DNA from: Echiichthys vipera
Taxonomy: Eukaryota; Chordata; Actinopteri; Perciformes; Trachinidae
Assembly: GCA_963691815.1 (NCBI GenBank)
Contig: OY829658.1
Location: 18,950,499 to 19,014,498, forward strand
Reading direction: 5' to 3'
Length of the DNA: 64,000 nucleotides
Position 1 is the first letter of the stretch; every line of letters starts with the position of its first letter. The translations under genes and the position numbers were made by a program. Shown here piece after piece: positions 12,633 through 25,600 of the stretch. The notes below the pieces were generated by a model. That model was not told the DNA's origin, made no database searches, and saw nothing but the letters and a program-made list of their open reading frames with translations.

Positions 12633-12879
12633 ACTTTGTATTGTAGTATTAATAAAATTATGACAGAGTTGCATCCCCTACCAGTGCTAATGCGAGTATA
12701 CACATCATTCGTTAACTGCTAGCTATTTGGGACATGACTATTTCCGGGGGCAAAGGAGTTCATTCCAAAAGTTATATCGCTGATGCTTAAAATGCCTGCG
12801 TTTGCTACAATGTACTTGAATGTACTGTAGCAAGCGTCAGAGAATGAGCTGTACCCAGCATGCCGTTCAGCGTTTTTTT

Positions 12880-13545
12880 TCCACAAAACAAAGGTTTTTG
12901 TTTAAGTGCCTTGGTTATTTAAATCATGCTAGGACAGCAGTAGTATTATGGCGCCGTTTTAGAGCCAAGTATGAAAGAAAAAGAAATTATAATATTTCGA
13001 GAAAAATGTCGCAGATTTTTGCGATTAAAGTGGCAGATCTACAAGAAAAAAGTCTAAAATTTATTAGCTTCAAAGTCAGAAAATAGTGTTTTATTTTTCT
13101 GCTCCAGCTTTTTGTTTTATGGTGTGTGTATCTTTTGGGTCCGTGTATTTTGATCACAACAATTAAAATCACTGCAAGACAAAAAAGAAAAAACATTTTT
13201 CATATTCTACAACAAGAAGTTTCCATTTCCCCAGTAAAGCATCTATGAGGATGGTGCTGTATCGGAGAAGGATTTAAGCTTCTTATTTGATATTTCCTTC
13301 CTTCTGTACCTTCTGACAACACATCGTTAAGGTCCTGTGGGGTATGACTGTTGGTAGTTGTGATTGGTTTTGTTCAAAAGTGCCAAATTCTATCTTTATA
13401 TATATATAAATATTACCCCCCTCCGTAATTTTTTTTTTTCATACTTGGCCCTAATAGACCATCGTAGTGGTAAAGCCACAGCAGATATTCTATCAAATTC
13501 TGAACAATAAAAAATAACAATATTTCAGAATAAATCAAGTGTTCA
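12880..13545. repeat. Second copy of the 12.5-kb repeat, split by an insertion
   Basis: 12881-12945 matches 12482-12557 (ACAAARCAAAGGTTTTT, then a CTAGNACAGCAGTRGTA stretch), and 13465-13545 matches 12555-12635 (AAGCC.CAGCAGA, then TCAAATTCTGAACAATAAAA, then TTTCAGAATAAA.CAAGT). The two halves are contiguous in the first copy and are separated here by about 515 bases with their own inverted ends. The outer block is therefore the older one. Confidence 0.8.
12948..13463. mobile_element. MITE-like insertion with TIRs
   Basis: A perfect 13-bp inverted repeat, GCCAAGTATGAAA at 12964-12976 and its complement at 13437-13449, sits within imperfect ends of about 28 bases (ATGGCGCCGTTTTAGA on the left, with the complement of CTAATAGACCATC on the right). 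The flanks read TAGTA before and TAGTG after, a possible short target duplication. The element interrupts a repeat whose uninterrupted copy lies at 12.5 kb. No transposase is present. Confidence 0.8.
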
Positions 13546-13937
13546 TCCAGTGTAAATGTTCTTCAGTTATAGATAGCTTAATGCTTCTCTAAAAGATTAT
13601 TGTAGTAAAACTGTTAACTATGCAACTATAAATTACATGATAAATGTCACAATTTAAAGTTAGAACAAAGTTTCACATTCTTTTCACATAAAAGTCAAAT
13701 CAGACTCCCACTGATCTGACTATCTCACAAGAGTTTGTGACTCAAACCTGTAGCATCTCAAACTGCCTTGTGACCTCTTAAAGAATACCATTTCTTCAAA
13801 CTATCTCCACAGTTCAACCTATGAAAAACTATTGCCTTGACACTGTAAATTAGTTTCAAAAATACAAAGATGTTTGTATATGCAGTGCATATTGACATTG
13901 TTTGCTACACAATTTTGAAGAAGAAACATGGCACTTA
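13546..13937. other. Intergenic DNA, no gene recognised
   Basis: AT-rich DNA with no recognised motif. Confidence 0.5.
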
Positions 13938-14010
<73 letters not shown>

Positions 14011-14027
14011 AACACTCACACACACAT

Positions 14028-14074
<47 letters not shown>

Positions 14075-14093
14075 CACACACACGCACACACAG
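13938..14093. repeat. Compound (CT)n(CA)n microsatellite
   Basis: About 13 CT units run directly into CA units that continue with a few interruptions to 14093. The open frames across it on both strands are products of the repeat. Confidence 0.98.
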
Positions 14094-16177
14094 CCTTGCT
14101 GTTACTAAGTGGAAGCCAGTTCTATAATTATGTTTCCTCCCTGTCTGTCTGATTACCAAAATAACAATTTCAAGATGGAAGCAATATGCAAATAATGCAA
14201 TGTGTGTATCTGTGAGTATTTCTGTATTTGTGTGTCTGTGTGTCAGAGAGATAATCAGATGCCAACTGAGCTATGAAAGTGATTGCCGTGGAGCACTGTG
14301 TAAGAGAGGGAACAATCAAAGAAACAGTACTTATCCCACTCACACATCCACACACGTACGCAACACACAGTAGGACACGACTATTGCAGGAGTTTGTGAT
14401 ATGAAATTGCCATTTTGCAAGTAATTATGATTTGCTACTTTTTCAGTATTCAGTTTTCACATGACTATCAGACAGACTTTTATCCCTTAACAAACTATCA
14501 GCAAAATAGCTGCAGAAGTAGAAGTAGATCATAACTCAGCAGCAGCAGCAGCAGCAGCATCATATCTATCCTCCATGTGATGTTTTGGTGGTGCATACTT
14601 CAAATTATTGTCAAAAGGCAGCTATGTTTTTCACTGCACTTTTTCCTCTTGGGTTTTGCAATCTTTCCCAGTGTCTCCTTGGGTACACACATTTGCATCT
14701 GAATTGTACCAAATCACATTCATTATTGATTCCCATCAGAAAATGTAAAAAAAACAAACATGCTAAGCACACATCGCTGCCTTGTAAAGACCAGCCACAT
14801 AGATTTACCTTGCAATAGGAGTTGTGTAGTGAGTGTGATAGACTGATACATTGATGCATGCGTTTTTTTTTCCTGTCATTATTTACAGACAGGCGTCCAA
14901 AGGAAGCTCCGTGTTGCTGCAGACTTCTTTTTAATAATTCTTCCTTTTTTTAAATTGAGACTCGTAACATTTTTCATCATCATTATGTCATTTTTATGAT
15001 GTATATTGAGGGGGAAAAAGTAGAAATGGCTCCAAATATTGGCTCAAGAAAATCGGCAGTCCATATCAGTCATTGGCTAAGGCTGATGAAAAAAAAAAAT
15101 CTGTATCCACATCGCCCCTAAGAAATCCATATCGTCGATCCCTAGTAGTAACGTGGTTAACCAATCACATACAAAACATTGTTTTTGAAAGTCAAGTTAA
15201 AATCAGGGAGTCTGGTCTGTGGTAGGTTCTATCTACAGGTTTGACTATAATGTCAATCAAATCAAATATAGCTGCTATGTGGCTAAATGTGGCGCACTTA
15301 CTGTAAGTCTGGTTGTTTTCATATGTTCTACTTAATTCATAATCATCCCCTCCACCTCCCATTCACAATTCTTTCCCCATAATTGCGTCTTCCCTGTTTT
15401 AACCTTTGTTTTACCCTCAATCTTCTACTCCCTTTCTTCCAACAAGTTACTTCCTTTCCTTTGCTTCTATGCTCTACTTCTGTATCATATACTTTATAAA
15501 GTTTCTGTGAAGTGAGTTTTCTGAAATGCCTAAATGAACCTCAAATGTGGCAGCTCCCGGTGACTCCGGCCACAGAGAAAGCTAACAAGCTAGGTTAAGA
15601 AGCCAGCGAGACTACTTCCCTGGGAAGGAGAGTCACGCGCAACATGAGTTACTTAGCACCTGTATCAACTAGAATTCAGGCAGCGCAAACTATGGCACAG
15701 GGGTTCACAGCATGCTGGAGCCCCACAGCAGAGATGGGTCTAACCTGTGTACAGCAGCAACTAGTCGGGGTACTCCAGGATCTGGAGTCCTACCCAGGTA
15801 CTGGAATTTGTGCAGCCTGAATTGGAGATGCTACTGTGGCTAACTTAATATGCCTATCCCTGGTCAGTTACTACCACAGATAGAATCTAATTCTGTGGGA
15901 ATCACTATAGGTATCAGTGACGGGAGCAAAGCAAGCAAAGCAAGCAAAGCAGCGAGCAGCTTACATTACCAACTGCGACGGCAGCATAGTGAAGTTAGCA
16001 TTAGAGGGCAAAAACGATTTTGTACCATTTTTTGGAGGCTGCCACTTGTTCTGTATTAAGGTGTGTGAGCTTTTGTTTCCTACCTTTGACACCCAGAGAT
16101 CTGACTTGACCCATGCATAATTGCACGTCTAAGTGTTGAGTGCTACACTTAAAGGACTCACTATGTCACTATGTGCC

Positions 16178-16181
<4 letters not shown>
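14094..16181. other. Intergenic DNA with a decayed repeat
   Basis: No gene recognised. A (CAG)n-like run of about six units lies near 14539. At about 15035-15145 the phrases AAAATCGGCAGTCCATATC and CCATATCGTCGATCCCTAG resemble the end of a widespread fish repeat, family not named. A short AGCAAAGCA array lies at about 15925-15953. The stretch 15560-16110 is less AT-rich and unassigned. Confidence 0.5.
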
Positions 16182-16229
<48 letters not shown>

Positions 16230-16367
16230 TGTGTGTGTGTGTGTGTGTGTGTGTCTGTGTGTGTGTGTGTGTGTGTGTGTCTGTGTCTGTGTCTGTGTCT
16301 GTGTATGTGTATGTGTGCATGTGCGTGCATGCGTGGATATGTGCGTGCGTGCGTGCATGCGTGTGTC
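16182..16367. repeat. (TG)n microsatellite with TGTC and GCGT variants
   Basis: About 45 TG units broken by single TC steps, passing into TGTGTC and then GTGCGTGC-type degenerate repeats. Confidence 0.97.
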
Positions 16368-18735
16368 CAGGGAGCTACGATGTCATAGGTCCCACCCTTA
16401 ACACCTCTTCTCTGTTCTTTCTTCCTCTCCTGGTTAAACACTGGTTTAGAGGTCCTCAATTCAGAAGAGATAACGAGCAGAGGTCAATTAAGAGGGGAGA
16501 TAACAAGGCAAAGTGTGATAGGGGGACAACACCTGGCGGCTGCTACACATTAATGAGACATTGCAGAGAGAGGGAGGAAGTGAGAGAGAGAGAGGACAAC
16601 ATTTTAGTAACAGATTCAAACCTCCTTCCATACTATTGCTGTGTATGACATGAAGCATCAGCCATCCCTTCAGTGTTGACCGATGCATACCAGACGTCAG
16701 TAAGCCAATTTGTGAATAGTTACATTCATGCGAAAATGTGAAGATAAGATATAAAGTTGATATGTGGTGTCTAGCCTCTGAACCCATCACCCTTACAAAG
16801 ACACATGAGCAGCACAGAGGAACTCTGAAAAAGAGTATGGATTTTGTTACGCAGTTGGGGCTTATGAAATGCTATTTGAAAAGCAGCAATAGCAAGTCGC
16901 AGCAGCAAACGATCACAGCAGTTACAGCATAACTTTAAGGTGAGCGGTACAGCAGCAAGCACAGCTGAGTGAACGGTTCATCAGAGCATGAAGGCTTTAA
17001 TATACTGCCCGACTGGAAAGACAATGTCGTATGTGCAGGTTTGTTGCATAGGGTATAGTGTTATATTAATGTAATGCAGCACTTAAGTTGTCCACTTAAA
17101 CTTGCCCGTTTGCACTGCTTCATTTTTGCAATGCCACTGACTATTACTTCCACTACTTCTACATCAGCTTCTTTGTGTTTTTGGACAGTTTGACAGTTAC
17201 TCAGTCAAAGTAAGAAAGACACCATTAGGATAGGACTGTAAAACTACCCATTATATTAATAAAATTGCTCCTTTAAAAACAGTGTTTTTATTTACAGTAG
17301 TTAAGGTCAAGATAAAAACTCTTTAACTCTGGTTGTTGACAACATGATAGTTCGATGACTAATGGCCAATAAACGACAACAATGTCAGCTTAGTATAACT
17401 TACCATACAGTCGAGTGAAGTTGCATCATTTTTGAAAAGAGAAAGACAGAAAGCTGAAGGCAGACATAGATGATTAGATCAGAGGAGGTATTGCATTTCA
17501 CTGTGCCACAGATAGCGCTGCTCGGCTTCTGATCCAATACTTTGCACAGATATAGTAAAAGTCCCCACATAATCAGTTCTATATGTTACACAATCCCACA
17601 GCTGAAACAATAAAGAAAGCACTTATGTCCAGTGTGCAACATCTTGAGGTATTCTGTGTTGATCGTCTGATCACATGTTATAACATATTGCTTCCAAGCT
17701 GTCCTCTCACTGATATCTGAATGAATCGCTCTTTTTGCTTTACTGAGCTGTCTGGTACCCATTTCATGCTGGTCTCTCAGAGCCACGGACTTTAACTTAC
17801 TGTGTGTAAAATCATATATTTTCCCCATCTCAAACATCCATGAAAATTGCCACATCGGATGAAAACGATCCAATATTACAGCCTTCGATGAGGAGTCCCA
17901 GTGTCAAGTGGCTTTTTCACAGAAACATATCAATCAAACACCAAGCATGCAATATTCTCTTTAACTGTCAAGACGTCGCTTTGATTTACTCTGATCACCA
18001 CATCAAGTTTTCACATCCCTGTGGTGTTAAAGCTATATAGCTGAATATCAAGACACTGCATGACCAATCAGCACTGCATTTGTTGAGTGGCTATCAGAGC
18101 AGCTCCTCTACGGTGAGCCAAGTTTGGGGAAAAACTGGCAGGATGATTATGTCTAAACTGGTCGTGAGCTCTCCAATGCCCCCATATTGTTATTCTGGCC
18201 TAAAATGGAGGGTTGGCACAGTAACAGTCATGGAGGTAGCAGTTTAAGCAAACTCATCTAATACATGAAGTACTGTAATTATACCGTCTTTTGCATACTG
18301 GAACAGTGGGTGGTGTTTTTAATTGTGTTTTGTGCACAGTTTTGTTCAGTAAACCTACAATGCGGACATACTGTATTTTGTACTAGCACAAAGCGGATGC
18401 CCGCAACAACACAATGTTAATACTGTACATTCAACACTTCAACATATGAGTTTGTTTAAGGGACACCGTAATGATCATTTGAAGTGTAAGGCATCAACCA
18501 ATCGAACAGGGTTATAACAGCTTAACTAGAATGGTTTCATATCAGGCATCAGGTTCTAGGTTGGTTGTGAAGAATCGGGCCTCACTCCCAAATTTCCAGT
18601 GGATAAGAGAAAAAAAAATGGATTTGCATTCCAGGAAATCTGTTATTAGAAGACGGACACACTCTCTGGAGAACATCCTGCCCCAGATAACAGACAACAG
18701 AGTATTAAGAAACACAAATTGGTGCAACACTTTGA
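16368..18735. other. Intergenic DNA, no gene recognised
   Basis: No reading frame with a recognisable domain, and no repeat family I can name with confidence. Confidence 0.5.
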
Positions 18736-19146
18736 AATAGATTGAAATATCTCAACAACTATTGGGCAGATTGCCATGAAATGTTGTACAGATATTTATG
18801 GGGCCCAAGAGGATCACTTTTCACTCAAGACTTATAAGACAAATTTGGTGTCCCCTCTTGACCCAAACTAAATCATGAATTCATGCGATCGAGAGTGAGG
18901 GAATCCTAGAAGTCGCACTCAACGTTACATCAGCCAGAGAGCGTGAACACATTTTTCAGATCAAGGTTTATGACAAGAGAGAAAAGGGTGAATAAACAGC
19001 CCTGCTCACAGCATCAGAGCTCAACAGACCACTGTTATCTATTGTACTCTGCTATTTGACGAAAAAAAACATTTTTGGGTTCCTGGCTCTAACTTTGGGA
19101 AAGACTGCTGTAGGCCTTTTGACGTTTCCTCTAGCGCTACCATCAG
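18736..19146 (+). repeat. Left part of a dispersed fish repeat
   Basis: ATATCTCAACAACTATTGGG with CAGATTGCCATGAAAT (18748-18783) is the signature of a common teleost interspersed repeat. GTTTCCTCTAGCGCTACCATC (about 19124-19144) is a downstream part of the same family. The related phrase GTCTCAACAACTATTGGATG reappears at about 20945, on the far side of a 1.8-kb block with inverted ends. Confidence 0.6.
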
Positions 19147-19504
19147 TGTGTTTACATGCAATTTTAAAACCCTGATTATATTCGGGTTAAGGGCATACTC
19201 CAGTTTCTCGCACACCATACCCCGGATAAAATCTGATTTTTCATACCCCAATTAACAGACCTACTGGAGATAACTGCTTCAGTGCCCCAGATCAGGTGCA
19301 TCGTTAGACCTGGGCATTTTTGGGCTATAGCCCCGGATCTCTTGGGAAAAGCCCTGGACCTCTGTGCTGTCAAATAAAAAAAAAATAATGATGATGAAAA
19401 AAGCCCAATACAGTAGACTTCTTTGTGTTTGCATTACCAGCAGCGACAGATGCAGCACTGTAGCAGTAAAAAACGTTATATTCTGACATGACAACACTGA
19501 CCAG

Positions 19505-19576
19505 TGATAACTTCAAGATCAAACTTAAAGCAGACTGACTTGATAACTTCAAAATCAGACTTAAAGCAGACTGACT
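19505..19576. repeat. 36-bp tandem duplication
   Basis: 19505-19540 and 19541-19576 are the same 36 bases (starting TGATAACTTCAA and ending AAAGCAGACTGACT) with two differences. Confidence 0.95.
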
Positions 19577-19985
19577 TGCCGGGGTTTCGGTCTAACGAGT
19601 GACTCTGTTAACTGGTAACTATCAGCTGAGTACCTCTGTGGTTGCCTTAGTGACTGTAGATGATGAAAACAGGAGATACTCGTAGACTGTATAAAAAGAA
19701 GATGCTCTGAGATATGTTTTAGTACACCAGGCTGACAGGTCCGTGGCTGGTGGTGCACCGGGTTTCTCTTTTGACTTTCATTTATTTTCCCACAACGGCA
19801 TGACTACCAATCTCCTAAAAAAAATGTTTTGTGGTGAATAAAATTCCACATGTTTACACAACTAGGTTTCAAAGACAAATAGATCCATTTAGAAAATGCA
19901 TTAGAGATAGATCGATCTCTTCCCGTTTACCGTAACAACAAGCAACGTACAAAACGCAATGGACACATTTCCTCAAACAAAACTA

Positions 19986-20160
19986 TGAAGACTGATCAGG
20001 TAGGTGACGTGTTTAACATTGGAATGAAAAATTAAACATAGAGGCATTCGCAGGGACAGCTATACATTCTCTTCCTGATTTTAACATCAGCTGTCACTAC
20101 GGCAACCATAGATGCTTTCCCCTGAAAGTGGCCAATTAACGGGCCACTTGTTGAGAAAAC
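19986..20160 (+). repeat. Segment shared with the hAT element at 39.2 kb
   Basis: AGGTAGGTGACG, then AAACATAGAGGCATTC, CATTCTCTTC and TTTTAACATC align in order with 39198-39300 in the same orientation. The match resumes after the nested insertion there (CCAGTTAACAGG at about 40277 against CCAATTAACGGG at about 20130). It is probably a fragment of the same transposon family. Confidence 0.7.
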
Positions 20161-20924
20161 GTCCTTTGGAGCAGGGATGTCTTATAGTTTTCACAGTTTC
20201 AGGAAAACTGCAGTAGATTCAGCCCAGTCCATTTGACATCAGTTTGATGCATGACAGTGTTTATTAGGCTGGCTGCTGGCTGCTGGTGTCTGTGGTGACC
20301 TTTCCTATCCTTAACAGAAACATTAACCTACTCAGTAGGCCTTCTCCAACGGGAGTCACACATGACCATTGGTCTGTCCTTTCCTGTCCCTCAAACTACG
20401 TCACAATTGCATGTTCATCAGCCCAATTTCAAAAACCCCCGAAAACCCTGTCTGAAAAGGACTGGATGCACGTAAACTGTATTCCCGGACAACCATCGGC
20501 GCATGTTGTGTCAATTATAACTCCCCCTCCCAACTCCATGGCAGTGGTTTCTGAACCGGAAAAAGAATAAATCAGGAAGCAATGGCATCGAAAGACAAAC
20601 TGAAAAAAAACAAAAACTAAAGCTATACCTTTAAACCAAGGGAGTACTTTGTCATGACAGGTAACATCACTACCAAGAAGACATTTCTGTCGCAATTCTG
20701 TCCAAAAGTTAGGAAAACAGGAATTAAAAAAACGGAATCCGACTGGCTGTTTGTTGGCACAGCCCAACCTACTGTACAGGAGGTCGAGTTACTCTCGTCA
20801 TTTTTCCATTCTCCCCTGCTCATGTAAACGGGGGGAACTTCAATAATCTGATTATTACCTTAACCAGGGAAAGACCATTTTTCGGTTACCGCTGTGCATG
20901 TAAACGCACCGCATGACGTTCAAA

Positions 20925-21070
20925 ATTGTGGTTTTGAGTGGAATGTCTCAACAACTATTGGATGAATTGCCATGACAATCATGTCTGCCGCAGGATGAAT
21001 TCCAACCACATTTGTCATCAGTTCAATTTTCATTAGCACTACCACTCGGTCAAAGTTACACATACTTTGT
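20925..21070 (+). repeat. Right part of the interrupted fish repeat
   Basis: GTGGTTTTGAGTGGAATGTC followed by TCAACAACTATTGGATG and ATTGCCATGACA continues the family seen at 18736-19146. Confidence 0.65.
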
Positions 21071-22628
21071 GTTTAGTAAGCATAAGCATAACATAAGCAT
21101 GGATAAGCCTCTAGGATAGCTGTAAGACTCCTTTTGAATTAAACTTGGAAATACTGTCATGGAAACCCTAATAAAAATAATAATTTAATATCTGGTTTGT
21201 AATTTCCTGGCATTTTAATTTGACAATTCATGGACTTAAACCTCACAATAAAAATATTTGTGTGAAATATTGGAACATTTTTGGAAACAAGATAACATTG
21301 GCGAAATTTGTGAATATTGTACTTCAAGCAAGATTAAACCTGCGTGAATGAAAATGTCCTAAATCAGTGACAACATTCTTGCAGGTAAATGTATGGTTAG
21401 TTAAAAAGGGACTGAGGTTATTAATGCCTCTAAGTGTCCTCGAAAGCACTTTGGTGTTATCAGTTTCATATTCAAATGTTCAAACGGGGTTTATGAGTCC
21501 AGCTTGTGTTAGTCTGCTAATACACCAGAACAGAGCATTTCAAAACCCATTATCTCTGCGGTTTCAAAAAGGCTATTTCACTGGTCTTCTCATGCCCACT
21601 GAGCTGTTCAGATATCACGAATCCCTGAAATAATTAATATTCAGATTTAAGTCTTTTTAATTGCTCTAACAGCTCAATTTCAACTGTTCAGATGTCTAAG
21701 CCACAGCCAAAACATCAGGGTGTGGTTTCTGGGGCCTTCAGGACTCATTTATTTCTGGCTTTTTACATTTTTCACATGACTGCATGTGTAATTACCTTGA
21801 AACCAGGCTGAGCATTTCACAAGCACTCTGCTAAGGAAAACAGGGAATGACAGAGCACTGGGCTGCAGGTCTGAGACTTACTAAAGGAAAGCCACAGTTA
21901 CACTATGCATGTGTGCAACGGTGAGTGAGTGAGTGAGTGTGTATGTGCGTGCGTGCATGTACATTTGTTAAGGGACTTAGATTTCTGCACTAACCATTAC
22001 ATTTTGGTGTTTGTGTGTGAAAGTGTGTAACAGAGGTAAATCCTGATGACATATATAAGAAAAAGAGAGAGGCTGTGTGTATGTCCTTATGTGTTATTGC
22101 TCCCTGAGATACTTGATATTTAATGAGAGCAGGGAAAAGTGGAAAGAAAAGGCCATCTGGGTTTGGAGTGGTTGTTTTCTCTGAGCATTCCTGAGTTGTG
22201 AGTGTGAAATGTGTTAGTGGATGTTCACACTCCCTTGTGTCTGTACCTGTAATTATTATCCTATAGTCATGGGGCTTAGGTTGTTAAAAACTTGTTTTTA
22301 ATGTATATTGTTACTGTGACAAGTTATAGACTGCAAAGTCATGTTTGAGGCAAGGCCAGAGAAAAAATATCCAAGACACAGTTGTACTTAAGGTCTGACC
22401 AGCAATATTGCCAGGGGATGTCTGCAACAAAATGATGTTATTATAGCACTTCCATGTGGTAGAAAACTAGGCTTCCCTACGTCAGGAGGAACCTTTTACA
22501 TTGCAAGTCAATACTTCAAATGGAGGATCATGGACTGTATTGTTGCAGACCAACCAATACCTAACGCCGTAATGTGCTCAAGAGCCAGATTGAGCGATAG
22601 ACCTGAAACCAGCTTCTGATAAATTAAT
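21071..22628. other. Intergenic DNA, no gene recognised
   Basis: A short (GTGA)n run lies near 21921-21938. Nothing else recognised. Confidence 0.5.
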
Positions 22629-22690
22629 GAGCAGTGTTTCCCCTACCATTGTATTAGGGGGGCACCCCGGGCACCCCGCCCGCCCTGAAA
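22629..22690 (+). repeat. Terminal fragment of a TIR transposon
   Basis: CAGTGTTTCCCCTACCATTG followed by TATTAGGGGGGCACC is a frequent fish transposon end. It shares the CAGTGTTTCC terminus with the ends at 8609 and 9156. Only about 60 bases are recognisable and no matching right end was found nearby. Confidence 0.55.
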
Positions 22691-25600
22691 GTGAAGTTAA
22701 TTTTATTTAATTGTATTTTCTGAATAGCCGTCAGATCACAACAGGAGTCATTTAAGGATCCATTTCCTATAGAACATCTCTATACCTTGTCCTTTTAGTA
22801 AACAAACTAAATAGCCTTATGATATTTATCTTATTTTCACACCGGAATGTAAATACCGTCTCTACATGGTTGCACATTTACAATTCTCGGAAAACTCCGA
22901 CAGCATTGGAAATTCACTTGTTGAAAGTTCGTTTATTAAATTGTTCAGGAAGAGGCTCCACTCCTAACAGGAAAAACGAAACTGAAACTCATCAGAGATC
23001 CTTTATTATTTAGTTTGAGAAGATGATTCACTCCTACAAAAAACAACAAAAACAGAATTAAACAAACTGAACAAACTAAACAAAATTCTTTCTTTATTTT
23101 GTCGTGCTTGAAACCAAAAAAGTAATTTTTTTGTTTTACTTTGGACTGTTTCTGTTGGCGAACATTAATTGGACATTTTGGACAATTATTTAAAAGACAT
23201 TTTCTGATGCGTAGTGTAGCTCATTGTGCAATACATTGATTTAAAATTAAATTTAAAATGGCTCTGATTATTGCTTGTATAATTGTGATCCTGGTGATTT
23301 TGTGTTGAATTGAACCTCATCATTAAATTGTCTGATTAATCACCGGCTGGCACACCAATAAAAGAGCATTCAGGCAACCTGCTACAGTGCGTTGGAAACA
23401 CATGAAAACCATGATTCCTTTAAGTTTTTTTGTGTGTGTAAATATTTGAATGGTCCATAGACAGCTACAACATGGTCCTTGTTCATGACAGTTACCGAGC
23501 AGCCTTTGTTGCAGCCTTTTAAACAGCTTTGGACTACCACCTGTTGCCCAACTACCACCTTCCACCCAATGCACCACCAATTAGAGAAGGTTGTGACTCT
23601 CCTGGTCACTCTCGAGATAATAGTATGTTCCAAACTGCCATATTTTCATCAGAACATAGCTAAATACATTGTGTTTTTGCTCACACTGAGGATTCATTCA
23701 GGTTATCCCTACACAAAAAGTGAATGTTAAATTATTGTTGTTTGTGTGCTATTTTACACGTGAAATGTCCCAGCAACATGTACCTGGACGTGTGAAGGAA
23801 TATAAACACACATTCACAAACAGTAAAAACAGCATGTTGACCTATATAGCTCCCAGCCAGTATGGAGTAAATCCAGCGAGTTGCACACATACAAATTTGT
23901 GACGAAGGTGAAAACCACCCGATGTACAAGGTGCACTCAACAGACATTGTACAGTATAGTAAGAGAAAGTCTAAGGTCTTTGAAAGGAGACTATTGAGGC
24001 AGTAAAATTGGCATCAGATTGAACCTTAATCAATTCCTCATTTGGAAGGGGAAAACACACACTAAGGCATGCACAGAAATGTGTCATATAGTACACAGTG
24101 AATCCTCAAAAACTATGTACACACAAGTGATAATATATACTTAGAAATAACCACACAGAGAGGTACATTTTTGCTACTGAAACACTACTTGAAAAGTTTT
24201 TGCACCTGCAGTCAATGTAACATTTTTGTTCAATACAGTTTAAATTTACTTCATAGATTTCTATTCATGTCAGGTCACAAAAGCCTCTGAAACACTTTTA
24301 ACAGTACTACCCCTCCCTTCCCTTATATCAAACAGGTCCTTGAAATATGAACATCTGATCAGCTCAGCAGTACAAATAACATGCTGAAGCTTGTCCTTGG
24401 ATCATATCAGACAACTTGTGGGCAAAATGACGCCTCACAACAAGGTTGACTGTGAGCTCTGTTTAACAATGAGATTCCTCACTTGCCTCTGATACAGCTT
24501 TATGTCTTTATTAGACAGGGAAATATTTCCAGCTCACTGGGTACTCATGATGTCCTCTAACTGAAACTTGAATAACTTATGTTGAAGACAGTCAGCCATG
24601 TGCCATGGAGGACAGAGTGTGACAACACTACATTTTACAGGTCTGCAAATTTCATGGTCAGTAGGTGATAATTAGCAAGTAACACATTTGAAATTCCATT
24701 GAAATTACCTTCAAATTATTCTAACTTTTAACACAAAAATTATTGCAAATTATCCCAACTTCATTTGATAATTCTATCTCACTATTTTTCAATTATTAGG
24801 TAGTACAAGGCTGGTAATTTATTCAATAAATGTAAAGGAAAGTATATGAAAGAATTGATAGGCATGATTACAAACACTTTATTTCTATTGTATTGGAGCC
24901 ATGCACAGATGGAGTGAGAGATGCCAAAGAGAGAGACATAAATAGAGGTTTATGAGTTTACTTTAGATTTGTTCCAGTTTCAAAGCTGGAGAGGTTTTGT
25001 TGATATGTTTTATTGCTTGCAAAAGTTGACTACAATTAGGGTACAAGGTTTTCATTGACTCAAAGTATCGTAAAAAGTATCTTTGTAGTATTGGTAGGAA
25101 ATTCAAGGTATTGACACAGAAAATTTCCAAATGTTACCCAACCCTGTTAACAAGAGAATGCATTGCTGCTGTAGTGCACACCTTATCAAAGGAAACAAAA
25201 CTATAAGTTATTCAAAACAATTACAATAATACTGTCAGGGACAGTTATATCATTCTTTAAAACTACATAGAAACAAAAAGAGATCATACGTTTATTTAGT
25301 AGAGTCTACCAAATAATACAATATTTGTAGATGCACCTTATTAACCAACAGGACCACCTACCTCCAACTAGGGTCTGGCGATATGTTAACTTTTTCCAAC
25401 CAGCCACCGTCAGCCCAACAACTGACGATTGGTGAGTTATTTGCACATGTGTGTGTGCAGCGGCAGTGGTGGGGTGGTGGTCAGAATTATTTTCTTAGAT
25501 CGCCCTGGTAGTGAATGAACCATGGCTAATGTCAAAATCATATGAGAAACAACATGTAGGAAAAGAAAAAAACGAAAATAATAAATCCCAACCCCAATGG

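Larger units (their letters stand above)
19147..20911. mobile_element. TIR-bounded insertion, about 1.77 kb
   Basis: The left end reads GTGTTTACATGCA (about 19147-19160) and the right end TGCATGTAAACGCAC (about 20897-20911), complementary with one mismatch. Inside, CGGGTTAAGG near the left and CCTTAACCAGG near the right extend the symmetry. The block separates two parts of a dispersed repeat. It contains a 36-bp tandem duplication and a segment shared with the 39-kb hAT element. No transposase motif is visible, so the superfamily is not assigned. Confidence 0.6.

Noticed and set aside
20429..20767. 112-codon minus-strand frame inside the TIR insertion
   Set aside because: No transposase or other motif, and open only in part; not enough to call a gene.
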